A stretch of DNA of 55,790 bases from an uncultured Succiniclasticum sp. (GCA_905233365.1 CAJODT010000001.1:29427-85216), one strand, 5' to 3'; positions 17,373-25,493 are shown, numbered from the stretch's first letter. The notes: a model not told the origin generated them from the letters alone. Made by a program: numbers and translations.

Positions 17373-17969
17373 TTAAAGTTTGTTCACAGATAAGTATTGT
17401 TTCAGTTCCTCTATCATTTTATCGCCGTCAAAATTTTTAAAAATCTTGATCATGCAGCCGCTGATCATCGGGTTCATATCAAGCCCCATTTCTACGGAAT
17501 GTGCATCTGTTTTAAAACCGTAGCAGCGTTTGCCGATACCGTAAGCGATACCGAGTTCTACGCAGGCTCCTTCATCGGGCGCCCGTCCATCTATATTCAT
17601 AAAAATAATATCCGCTTTTTTTACCTGTCCTGCATCCAGTTCAAAAATCATCCTGATGAGTTCTTCTTCTGTTTTCCCCTCTAACCTGGCGGCTTCGATA
17701 CCGTCCCTCTGCGGTAAAAAGACCTGATAACCGTAATCTTCAAGGACTTTTGTTATTTTTAAATTGTAATCCTTTTCAGCCTGATTAAACATTGGACCTG
17801 CGAAATAAACCTTTTTTCCGTGCCCGATGTTTTTCATGATTTTTGCTTTATACGCATCTTCGGCATAATTACTGTTAACATCACCGCTGCCGTTTGCAAA
17901 AGCGGTAAATGAAAACAGCATAACCGCACACAGTACTAACGTGCCTATCATCTCCGTCATTCTTTTCAT
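17373..17969 (-). CDS. Exported nucleoside 2-deoxyribosyltransferase-like protein
   Basis: A 198-residue protein of the nucleoside 2-deoxyribosyltransferase family (PF05014-like). KVYFAGPMF (53-61), the aspartates of KADIIFMNIDG and the catalytic-type glutamate in DEGACVELG (E138) are all present. Known members move deoxyribose between bases in the cytoplasm. Unusually, this one begins with a signal peptide (1-25, hydrophobic LVLCAVMLFSFTAFA) before the enzyme fold, so it should act outside the membrane. An AGGAGGG site supports this start. It follows the RiPP precursor gene behind a terminator. Confidence 0.82.
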   Translation of the reverse strand: MKRMTEMIGTLVLCAVMLFSFTAFANGSGDVNSNYAEDAYKAKIMKNIGHGKKVYFAGPMFNQAEKDYNLKITKVLEDYGYQVFLPQRDGIEAARLEGKTEEELIRMIFELDAGQVKKADIIFMNIDGRAPDEGACVELGIAYGIGKRCYGFKTDAHSVEMGLDMNPMISGCMIKIFKNFDGDKMIEELKQYLSVNKL

Positions 17970-18010
17970 AAATTTCGCCCTCCTTATTTAATGAAATCAC
18001 GATTTATGAA

Positions 18011-18041
18011 AACCCTGATGTGCGTTGAGCGCATCAGGGTT
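18011..18041 (-). terminator. Terminator after the RiPP precursor
   Basis: A 10-bp stem AACCCTGATG/CATCAGGGTT, extended inside by a GCG helix, followed by TTTTC on the minus strand. It ends the unit that contains the precursor gene. Confidence 0.7.
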
Positions 18042-18082
18042 TATAAACTACTCTGTTTTCGCCGTATCGTTCAACCGATAAA

Positions 18083-18328
18083 TCAATAAACGCAGTCGGC
18101 CATCGTGTGTTTGGGGCAATCCTCCATATAGCACAGGCCGCCCGCCGTCTTTTTCAAGGTATCTTCGTCCAGCTCCACATCGGACAGCTCCACCATATAC
18201 GCTTCGGCTTCGTCTTTGGTAATAGCAAGGTCCTCGGCTTTTGCCAACGCCATCAGCTCGTCGGCTGTCTTGCACTGCATGGCTTTCAAAATCTGTTCTT
18301 TTGTGAGTTCGTTTCTGTTGATTGGCAT
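18083..18328 (-). CDS. Nif11-type RiPP precursor peptide with three-cysteine core
   Basis: An 81-residue peptide. Residues 1-62 look like a Nif11-class leader: a helix with ILKAMQCKTADELMALAKAE, then acidic VELSDVELDEDTLKK, ending in AGG (62-64). The double glycine is the usual cleavage site for a C39-type peptidase. The predicted core is LCYMEDCPKHTMADCVY (65-81) with Cys66, Cys71 and Cys79. An AAAGGA site precedes the ATG. It lies 97 bases after the 124-aa maturase-like gene in the same direction. Assignment rests on the leader pattern; no transporter or peptidase is adjacent. Confidence 0.75.
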   Translation of the reverse strand: MPINRNELTKEQILKAMQCKTADELMALAKAEDLAITKDEAEAYMVELSDVELDEDTLKKTAGGLCYMEDCPKHTMADCVY

Positions 18329-18425
18329 GATGAAATCCTTTAAATTATGACAAACCCGGATTTGCCACTTTCTCTTAACCGTTAACTGATGTCACCGTCC
18401 GGGCAGGTATCTTGGCAACAGTATA

Positions 18426-18800
18426 TTAGTTGCCTTTTCCCGCTTTCTCGGGTTCCGGGAAAAAAGCGTTCGCCTTTACAATGTCAAACATTTCCTTCTG
18501 GCTTATTGTTTCCATAATCGTCTCACGTTCCGCTTCCGTGAACCGGGAGACAGACCCGGCCAGGGACAGCGTCAGTTCTCCCGCTTCGTCTTTGCAGGTG
18601 ATGTGCCCGCGCAGCAGTAGCCTTTCCCGCAATGCAGCGGACAATCCGGCAAAATTTCCTGCCTGCAGCTTATCCGCATCTTCCTTCGGCACTACGTCCA
18701 CGGCCCCGTACAGACCGTTCACCAGCAGCGCGTAGCCTTCGATCTGTTTTTCATCCGTAGCGACCAGCGGCAGGATGATTTCATAGGTGCTTAGTCTCAT
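18426..18800 (-). CDS. Maturase-like N-terminal fragment or RRE-like accessory protein
   Basis: A 124-residue protein with no named family. MRLSTYEIILPL followed by LLVNGLYGAVDVV and then LLLRGHITCKDEAGEL resembles the N-terminal (leader-recognising) part of radical-SAM peptide maturases, from memory of such proteins. It ends in a lysine/proline tail and has no CxxxCxxC cluster motif, so it cannot be a radical-SAM enzyme itself. Its ATG overlaps the stop of the c-di-GMP gene as ATGA. It could be a stand-alone leader-binding protein or a truncated maturase. Confidence 0.6.
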   Translation of the reverse strand: MRLSTYEIILPLVATDEKQIEGYALLVNGLYGAVDVVPKEDADKLQAGNFAGLSAALRERLLLRGHITCKDEAGELTLSLAGSVSRFTEAERETIMETISQKEMFDIVKANAFFPEPEKAGKGN

Positions 18801-21800
18801 GATGCATACCCCTCGTTATTCTTTTTCAGTTTGCTCTTATTCTCATACATATTCTGGTCTGCACGTACAAAAACCGCAGCTACACAATCGTCATTATCGA
18901 ATTTCGACATGCCGCAGGCAAGGATGATTCCACCGGTACGGGACGCCTCTTCATTGTGTTCCTTCACATTTTTAAGCAATTCTTCAATACATGCGTAATC
19001 GTTGCTCTGTGAAATTACCGCGAACTCGTCGCCGCCGAGGCGGAAGACAGGACTGTGCTTAAAGATTTCGCAGATAATTTTGCAGGCTTCGCGGATACGC
19101 CGGTCTCCTTCCTGGTGGCCGTAAAGATCGTTGACCTTTTTCAAATCGTTCATGTCCAGGATTGTGATGGAGAATGGCGGCTGGCGATGCTCCCTGATCT
19201 GGCGGTTCATACGTTCTTCCACCTCGGAATAGGCATACCTGTTTTTAATGCCTGTCAGGGCATCGATACTGGCCTCGGTATGTGCCTTCGCAATACGCCT
19301 TCCGAACTCTTTCTCCTGCCGTACCTGTGCGTCAATATCATTGAGGCCGACAACCAGACGGGCGCCTTCCTTTTCTTCCACCATGGCGGCCTTCAATTGG
19401 ACATAACGGGATTTATCTTCTATCATAACCCGGTAACCCAGGGTAAAGATACCGTTGCGTTTAATCTCTGCCATTACGTTTTCTTTGGTGAAGGCCGAGA
19501 GGAAATGTTTCTGATCCTCCGGATGGTTAAAGATATCGCCGGCTTCCCTCACCGTTCTAAAGAAGTCCGTACCCTCCTTCGCCTGGGCAAAGTCCGCCTT
19601 ATAAACGGCAGTCGAGCTGAATTCGTGGTAGCGGCCGGTCTCCGGTTCTACCACGTACACGCAGAGGAAGTTGCCTGTAAGGGCATGGAGCCGGGCGTAA
19701 ATAATACGCTCCTCCTCCCTTCTTGCCTCCGCGCGGCGCTGCCTCATCAGCTCGTCGATATCCTTCACGGCAAGAACGATGAAGCGCTTATCGTCTTCCA
19801 TGCGTGTGACCCTCATCAGCACATAGAACGGTTCTCCCCCTTTAATCCGGCGGTAGGTCAGTTCAAATACCTTGTTCCCGTCCAGCGCCTCCTCTAAAAA
19901 CTGACGGTTCATGGCCTTTACAAAAGCTGACTGATCCTCCTGATGCACGTACAGTTTTGCGTCACGCTCGCAGCCTTCAAAGAAATCCGATCCCCGCCTT
20001 GCTTCGTTGAGTACGCCGCGCTCGTCGTCAGTGTGGAATTCGATAAATTCATCGGTGTCCATATTGACGTAGAATAAATCCGTGTAGCCCCGGGCCAGCG
20101 CATGGGCGACGTGGTTATAAATGGTAGCGTTGCTGTGCGCTTTTTTGTAAGCGGCTTCCAGTTTGCGCCTGTATTCTTCCTCGTCATTGGTTACGCCAAG
20201 AATGATTTTTTCTCCATCGCTCTCCTGGATCAGCGTGGCTTTCAGGCTTGTCGGTACTTTCTTTCCGACCATCATCATCCGATAATGATGGATAAATAAA
20301 CCGTTTTCCTTTAACCCACGCAGCACATTTTCCTTCGTGAAAACGCGCAAATGTCTCTCCATATCTTCCGGCGCAATGGCTTTGGGAGCATCCGTTACAA
20401 CATCGGCGAAGAAATCGTCGCCCTGCTTTGCCAGGCCGAAACTCGCAAATTCATTCGATGGGTTGTACTGGGTATAATGACCGGTCACAGGGTCAATCGT
20501 ATAAAGGACGATATAGTCCGGAGACAGTGCGGCAATTCGTCCTAACGATACGGTTTCCTGTTGCAGCTTTTTATCTTTTTCCTGCTGCTTCATCTGGGCA
20601 TCAATGATGCTTATACCCAGGATGATACGGTTGCAGCTCATTCTGGTTATCTTCATATTAACATACATCGGCGTCCCTGTATCGATCAGCCGGTATGTAG
20701 TTGTGAAAACACCTTGCTTGTCCAGTTCCCGGAGAACATTTTCCCGGGTAAAACATTTCAGGAACGGTTCCCTGTCCTCTTCATATATACGGGTCATGGT
20801 ATCGCGTCTTGCGGATGCAAAGAAATCCTTGCCATGCCGTTCTACCGACAGTTCTTCAACACCGATCTGAGAAGAGTATTCAATAAAATCGTTAGTATCC
20901 AGATCAATCACAAAAAGATTATAATAGTCTGCCGCAAGAGCTCTCGCAATCTCAGCAAAGGTTGTGCTTTCATCCGGTTCCTTAATGGAGAGCACGGCAA
21001 TCGCAACCGCAACGCTGCCCGTGACAGTATTAGCATGGATGCGCCGGGCAAAGGCATGGACAACCGAACCGTCAGGCATCTTTTCATCAAAGAACGCACG
21101 ATTTTCGTTATTGCAACACTGTTTAATGACGGATACAAAGGTTGATCCGTACCCGATTGACGAATCGCCGAAGCCACTCCGACCCTGAAAAATGTCTTTA
21201 TCAAAAAAACGCTTGATAAAATCCTGGTAGGAACGGTTGCTTCGGATGTATCTGGCTTTACCGTCCTTAACTTCAAGAATAGCAATCGGGATCGTGTTGA
21301 AGGAATGCTGAAAGACATTTGCATCTTCACTGGCAATCACGCCCAGATCGAAGAGGTTTACCCGGCCTATGCTTTTGTAGTAATCGGATTCCTCCGGATT
21401 TTCAGCTTTAATCAGCGACCCGCTTATGTGTTTTTCTATAATCGTTTCAAAGGATATCGGTTTGCTGTAATAATACCCCTGGAGTTTAGAACACCCAATT
21501 TCCTGCAGGAACCGGACCTGCGACGATGTTTCCACCCCTTCACAGACGGTGTCTACCCCCAAAGATGTCGCCATCCTCATCAGCTCGGTCAGGATAATCC
21601 TTCCGCCTTCTCCCTCATCCAATTTGCGCATGAAACTCATATCAAACTTGATCAGGTCGAACTGGATGCTTTGTAAAACATCCAGGGAAGAATATCCGCT
21701 GCCAAAGTCATCCATCCACACCGGAAAACCGAGCTCCCGGAACCTCTCTATCTGTCCCTTCATGAACGTAAAATCATTGCCGATGACGCTCTCGGTTATT

Positions 21801-23113
21801 TCAATCGTAATTCTGTCCCGTTTTACTCCTGCCGCATCCACCCTCTTCCGGATTTCCTCCACCATGTCACAGGCGTCGAAATCAGAGCGCGAGAGGTTGA
21901 CAGAATGAGGGACAGCTAAAAAGCCTTCTTTGATTTGTGTTTTGATAATTTCCAAAACCTGGTCAACCATGTACAAATCCAGCTTGTACATCAGTCCCGC
22001 GTCTTCCAATACCGGGATAAAGCTAAGCGGAGATAAAAGGCCTTTCACCGGGTCAGCCCACCTTGCCAGCGCTTCCACGTCGCAGACTTTTTCATTCACA
22101 GCCCGGATGATCGGCTGTAGATAGACCTGAATCCATTTTTCCTGAATAGCCCTGTCCAGGTTATCCAAAATATACTGCCGGTTTGCTTCCTTTTTCAGCA
22201 GTTCTTCAGTGAAATACTCATATACCGATACATAACTGTTACGGTGTACGTTGCAGGCCATCTTGGCCCGGTCGCAGGCGCCGCTGATCTCCAGCCCGGT
22301 ATTGTCATCCACGTAAATCCCGACCCGCACCGGCAGGTTTTTCCCACCGTTCAGGCCAAGGCATTCCTCAAACATCTTCTCCAGTTTTGTTTCCAGGCCG
22401 TGCGCGTTTGTATAGCCTACAAAATTATCCTGGGCGATGCGACAACAATTATCTCTTCCGAAATACTTTGCAAGGAGTTCTGCAAAAGCCTGGATCAGCT
22501 TATCGCCTTCTGCGAACCCGTTCTTACGGTTAAAACCGGACAGGCCGCAGAAGTCGCAATAAACCACTGCCTTCGTCTGACTCCGGGCAGCGTCTGCCAG
22601 TTTAAAAAAATACGCCATGGTGGGAAGGCCCGTAAGAGCATCATAGGATGCCTTACGTATCATGGTCTCTTCACGCAGCATCGCATTAAACGAACGGGTC
22701 AGCGCATTCTTTTCTTTATCGTCTGCGGAATAAAAGCCCTCACTTGTGTACCAGACAATGGTAAGACGGCTCCCGTCTTCGGCAGTAATCCGTTCTCCCT
22801 GGGCATGTACAACCATGTTGTCTTTCCGCTTCGCTGTTTGAACCCGGAAAACTATATTTAAATGAGTGCCTTCCGTAATAAAACTGTTGACCTCGGCAAG
22901 GATCCTGTCCCTGTCATCCGGGTGTATATTAATATACATATTGTGGCTCATCAGCTCCAGGGCTTCTTCTTTCCCAAGGGCAAACAAGTTACAAAAGCCC
23001 GCAGAAACAACAAGGGGCACAACCTTGTTGTCTGTATTCTGAAAAACGACAAACGGAATAACGGATCGTTCCAGAACTTGCAGAGCACCTTTATTGTACT
23101 GATATTGAGTCAT
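18797..23113 (-). CDS. Giant PAS / GGDEF / EAL cyclic-di-GMP protein with four sensor repeats
   Basis: A 1438-residue cytoplasmic protein with no membrane segment. Order: PAS-like (1-125); degenerate GGDEF (about 155-300; the motif reads AQDNF at 227-231); EAL phosphodiesterase (about 310-560) with EAL at 347-349, VNLSR, EITES, DDFGSGYS, LIKFD and CEGVET; a PAS-like region (595-715); four related sensor repeats (about 715-840, 855-975, 1000-1125, 1135-1265), three with FTxENV and all with a YR strand; and an intact GGDEF (1360-1364). It should both make and break c-di-GMP. GAGGA precedes the ATG. It is coupled to the 124-aa gene. Confidence 0.92.
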   Translation of the reverse strand: MTQYQYNKGALQVLERSVIPFVVFQNTDNKVVPLVVSAGFCNLFALGKEEALELMSHNMYINIHPDDRDRILAEVNSFITEGTHLNIVFRVQTAKRKDNMVVHAQGERITAEDGSRLTIVWYTSEGFYSADDKEKNALTRSFNAMLREETMIRKASYDALTGLPTMAYFFKLADAARSQTKAVVYCDFCGLSGFNRKNGFAEGDKLIQAFAELLAKYFGRDNCCRIAQDNFVGYTNAHGLETKLEKMFEECLGLNGGKNLPVRVGIYVDDNTGLEISGACDRAKMACNVHRNSYVSVYEYFTEELLKKEANRQYILDNLDRAIQEKWIQVYLQPIIRAVNEKVCDVEALARWADPVKGLLSPLSFIPVLEDAGLMYKLDLYMVDQVLEIIKTQIKEGFLAVPHSVNLSRSDFDACDMVEEIRKRVDAAGVKRDRITIEITESVIGNDFTFMKGQIERFRELGFPVWMDDFGSGYSSLDVLQSIQFDLIKFDMSFMRKLDEGEGGRIILTELMRMATSLGVDTVCEGVETSSQVRFLQEIGCSKLQGYYYSKPISFETIIEKHISGSLIKAENPEESDYYKSIGRVNLFDLGVIASEDANVFQHSFNTIPIAILEVKDGKARYIRSNRSYQDFIKRFFDKDIFQGRSGFGDSSIGYGSTFVSVIKQCCNNENRAFFDEKMPDGSVVHAFARRIHANTVTGSVAVAIAVLSIKEPDESTTFAEIARALAADYYNLFVIDLDTNDFIEYSSQIGVEELSVERHGKDFFASARRDTMTRIYEEDREPFLKCFTRENVLRELDKQGVFTTTYRLIDTGTPMYVNMKITRMSCNRIILGISIIDAQMKQQEKDKKLQQETVSLGRIAALSPDYIVLYTIDPVTGHYTQYNPSNEFASFGLAKQGDDFFADVVTDAPKAIAPEDMERHLRVFTKENVLRGLKENGLFIHHYRMMMVGKKVPTSLKATLIQESDGEKIILGVTNDEEEYRRKLEAAYKKAHSNATIYNHVAHALARGYTDLFYVNMDTDEFIEFHTDDERGVLNEARRGSDFFEGCERDAKLYVHQEDQSAFVKAMNRQFLEEALDGNKVFELTYRRIKGGEPFYVLMRVTRMEDDKRFIVLAVKDIDELMRQRRAEARREEERIIYARLHALTGNFLCVYVVEPETGRYHEFSSTAVYKADFAQAKEGTDFFRTVREAGDIFNHPEDQKHFLSAFTKENVMAEIKRNGIFTLGYRVMIEDKSRYVQLKAAMVEEKEGARLVVGLNDIDAQVRQEKEFGRRIAKAHTEASIDALTGIKNRYAYSEVEERMNRQIREHRQPPFSITILDMNDLKKVNDLYGHQEGDRRIREACKIICEIFKHSPVFRLGGDEFAVISQSNDYACIEELLKNVKEHNEEASRTGGIILACGMSKFDNDDCVAAVFVRADQNMYENKSKLKKNNEGYAS

Positions 23114-23185
23114 ATCTATTCCTCATTTCATTTCCGGATTCATGGCTGCGCTTACGTTACCATAAAAAAACAATTATCCATATTC

Positions 23186-23223
23186 ATTATAACAAAACAA
23201 CCGCAGAAAAATCTACGGCTGTT
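23186..23223 (-). promoter_or_regulatory. Hairpin plus extended -10 upstream of the c-di-GMP gene (repeat copy A)
   Basis: TGTTATAAT on the minus strand (TATAAT at 23186-23191) lies directly after a hairpin (23196-23223, AACAGCCG/CGGTTGTT with a G-U pair). The same arrangement recurs at 26541-26577. It probably contains the promoter of the gene starting at 23113. The hairpin takes the place of a -35 box and could also stop upstream transcripts. Confidence 0.5.
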
Positions 23224-23332
23224 GAGAAAAATATGATTTTGCGTTATGATTTGCAATAAAAATATTGCGGCGGAAAAGGCTGCGCAAAAACGTGAGCGTT
23301 TGATCCGTCTTATTACACATTTTACTTTTCAC

Positions 23333-23403
23333 TCCAAGTTTTATCCAAGTTAGTTCCAAGTTTGAATTCAAACTACCCGTTTTGGTCACTCCAATGACCA
23401 AAA
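23333..23403. repeat. Three 11-bp-period direct repeats and two perfect palindromes
   Basis: TCCAAGTT occurs at 23333-23340, 23344-23351 and 23355-23362, exactly 11 bases apart, close to one DNA helix turn. It is joined to a perfect 16-bp palindrome (AGTTTGAATTCAAACT, 23359-23374) and a perfect 9-bp inverted repeat (TTTTGGTCA/TGACCAAAA, 23380-23403). Spacing at one turn is typical of protein binding sites. It lies about 145-210 bases upstream of the c-di-GMP gene promoter. Confidence 0.65.
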
Positions 23404-23793
23404 ATTTTTTGCAAATCCAGTCGCGGCGCGGTTTTTCAGCCTGCTTTCTGTTAATAATAATAGATAGTCTGTATGTCTGTTTCTATATGGCACTTCTTTC
23501 GTTCATTTTATTGCCTTGTTCGGGAAAGCTGCCACTGCGCCGAGCGTGAAAATGAGGTTACCTTAAGTCAACGGCCCCAAAGTTTTCATCATCTCTTCAT
23601 CCTCGCGCAATTCTTTTAGTGCCCGCTGCCATCCCATTTCAAATTCATACCCTGCCTGTTCCGCATCTTGCAAACAAAGCGCTTCACTTCGTCATCAATC
23701 ATGAAATCACTGTTTTCAGATTGCAATTACTTTTTCATTTAAACGTTTGCATTTGAAATTGATAAGCTAAACAGGAAGTTTTGTCATCGCAAG
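23404..23793. other. Intergenic region with no intact gene
   Basis: About 390 bases between the repeat cluster and the small gene at 23794. Apart from the coding-like remnant at 23563-23690 I see no promoter, hairpin or open frame that I can support. Confidence 0.4.
23563..23690 (-). pseudogene. Possible remnant of a coding sequence
   Basis: Read on the minus strand, this stretch encodes a coding-like end, LQDAEQAGYEFEMGWQRAL and then KELREDEEMMKTLGPLT, closed by TAA. Upstream the frame meets TGA stops, while a neighbouring frame carries MIDDEVKRFV, as if a frameshift had split a gene. There is no ribosome site. I do not recognise the family and chance is not excluded. Confidence 0.25.
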
Positions 23794-24030
23794 TCAATTT
23801 TCTTTTCCTTCCATAAACCATTTATTTTCATCATTGAACAGCGCCACCGTTTTGCCGCAAATGCGGCAGATGTAACGCATTCCCACGCCCCCGGCTTTCA
23901 GCGAAGCGGCTCGGCGCATGTCCAGCACCCGGTCTATAGCGAATATGCGCCCGTCTTCCCATTCGATAGCTTTCGGCATAATTCTTCCGTCCAAATCAAA
24001 ATCGGCTGTAACTTTCAAATTGATTTTCAT
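23794..24030 (-). CDS. Small conserved protein next to the Y-family polymerase
   Basis: A 78-residue hypothetical protein starting MKINLKVTADFDLDGRI and containing IEWEDGR, IDRVLDMRRAASLKAGG and a CxxC (C55, C58) near a tryptophan. From memory, similar small proteins sit beside DinB-like genes in many Firmicutes, which suggests a linked role in the DNA damage response. The gap to the polymerase gene is 35 bases, same strand, so it is probably co-transcribed and downstream of it. Function is unknown. Confidence 0.7.
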   Translation of the reverse strand: MKINLKVTADFDLDGRIMPKAIEWEDGRIFAIDRVLDMRRAASLKAGGVGMRYICRICGKTVALFNDENKWFMEGKEN

Positions 24031-24065
24031 TATTTCACCAGCTTTGTTTTGTAATGATTGTTATT

Positions 24066-25313
24066 TTACCTGAAATAACTGTACGGATGTATGGTGTGGT
24101 CTTCTTTCGGGTTAAAACCGGTCAGCTTCGGGTCCAGCAAAGCGCTGGCCCGCATGATTGCATCGTGCCCGAAACGGTACCGCAGCATGTCAACGGTCTT
24201 TTCAATTTGCTCCTGCACCAGCAGCTGCTCCGCGGTGTCGTCGAACAGGGACAGCTGCATATGTTTGTTAGCGGTCACAAGGTAAATGGCGGAAAGGCTC
24301 ACGCTGCGTAACGGTTTGTGCCAGCAGTAATGCTGCCGGAATAATTCCATGGCGGTTTCCAGAATCGGCGCAGAAGTACAGCAGGGAAATTCCATTTTCT
24401 TCTGCCGGGAAATGGTGAACAGGTCATTGTCCCGCAGGTAAATCTGTACGCCCTGGCATTTCACGCAGCAGTCCCGCAGCCGCGCCGCCACGGATTCCGC
24501 CAGCACGGCAAACACAAGCCGCACGTCCTGTTCCGTTTTCAAATCCCGGGGACAGGTAGTGCCGTTGCCGATGCTTTTGATCTGCTCGCTTTCGCTGATC
24601 TTCCGTACCGGGGATGTGTCCATTCCGTTGGCAAAGAGCCAGAGGATCTCGCCCCACTTCCCTAACCGGCGTTTCAAAACCGCAATATCCATCCGCGCCA
24701 GGTCGCCGATAGTGTTGACGGCAAGCAGTTCCAGTTTTTTTGCAGTTGCTTTGCCTACATACAGCAAATCGCTTACCGGCAGCGGCCACACGATTTCCTG
24801 GAAATGTTCGTAAGGTATTTCTGTCGTGGCGTCCGGTTTTTTCATATCGCTGCCCAGCTTGGCAAAAATTTTGTTGAAGGATACGCCCACGCTCACCGTC
24901 ACGCCCAACTCTTCTTTCACGCGTTCGCGAATGGTGTTGGCAACGCTCACCGGGTCACTGTGCAGATATTGCAGCGAATGGGTCAGGTCGATCCAGTTTT
25001 CATCCAGCCCGAATGCTTCTACCTGGTCGGAGTATTCGTAGTAAATTTCCCGCGCCATGCGAGAAAAGCGCAGATACTTTTTGTAATCCGGCGGCACCAG
25101 CACCAGCCCCGGCGCTTTCAGCTTCGCTTCCCAGATTGCTTCACCGGTGGTAACGCCTAACTTTTTTGCAATCATGTTTTTGGCCAGTATGATGCCGTGC
25201 CGGTTCAGCGGATCGCCCGCCACCGCCACAGGAAAATTTCTTATTTCAGGTCTGTACAGGCATTCAACAGATGCGTAAAAGTTGTTCATGTCTACATGGA
25301 GAACGGAACGCAT
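24066..25313 (-). CDS. Y-family DNA polymerase (DinB-like)
   Basis: A 415-residue error-prone polymerase for translesion synthesis. The start MRSVLHVDMNNFYASVE holds the first metal-binding aspartate; the second acidic site reads GLDENWIDLTHS instead of the usual SIDEAYLD, a form seen in Firmicutes DinB paralogues. Later come VGVSFNKIFAKLGSDMKKP and helix-hairpin-helix-like LYVGKATAKKLELL. The little-finger region ends with a DinB-type tail without a clear clamp motif. Upstream is a candidate LexA box, so SOS control is likely. The ribosome site is weak. Confidence 0.9.
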   Translation of the reverse strand: MRSVLHVDMNNFYASVECLYRPEIRNFPVAVAGDPLNRHGIILAKNMIAKKLGVTTGEAIWEAKLKAPGLVLVPPDYKKYLRFSRMAREIYYEYSDQVEAFGLDENWIDLTHSLQYLHSDPVSVANTIRERVKEELGVTVSVGVSFNKIFAKLGSDMKKPDATTEIPYEHFQEIVWPLPVSDLLYVGKATAKKLELLAVNTIGDLARMDIAVLKRRLGKWGEILWLFANGMDTSPVRKISESEQIKSIGNGTTCPRDLKTEQDVRLVFAVLAESVAARLRDCCVKCQGVQIYLRDNDLFTISRQKKMEFPCCTSAPILETAMELFRQHYCWHKPLRSVSLSAIYLVTANKHMQLSLFDDTAEQLLVQEQIEKTVDMLRYRFGHDAIMRASALLDPKLTGFNPKEDHTIHPYSYFR

Positions 25314-25428
25314 GATGACACGCTTTCAAAAATACAATTCATTTTTATTGCAAAAATTTGTTCTTGCGATTTGATTATGGTATTCTGTAGTCTATTTTGT
25401 AAAAATTATTTTAATTTTTATATTCTTT

Positions 25429-25442
25429 AAAACTTTTGTTCG
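25429..25442 (-). promoter_or_regulatory. Candidate LexA (SOS) box
   Basis: On the minus strand CGAACAAAAGTTTT matches the Gram-positive LexA pattern CGAACnnnnGTTYG except for its last two bases. It lies just downstream of an extended -10 (TGCTACAAT, about 25447-25455) and about 115 bases before the polymerase gene, where a repressor would block transcription. Confidence 0.45.
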
Positions 25443-25493
25443 TTTTATATTGTAGCACACGTTTATAAAAAAGAAAAGCGAACAAAAAGAAAA

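Noticed and set aside
19055-19897. 280-residue plus-strand reading frame
   Set aside because: Antisense shadow of the c-di-GMP protein; no family features.
23333-23362. Short direct repeats as a CRISPR remnant
   Set aside because: Units are 8 bases with 3-base gaps, far too short for repeats and spacers.
23213-23401. 62-residue minus-strand frame over the palindromes
   Set aside because: It runs through the repeat array and the hairpin, without a ribosome site.
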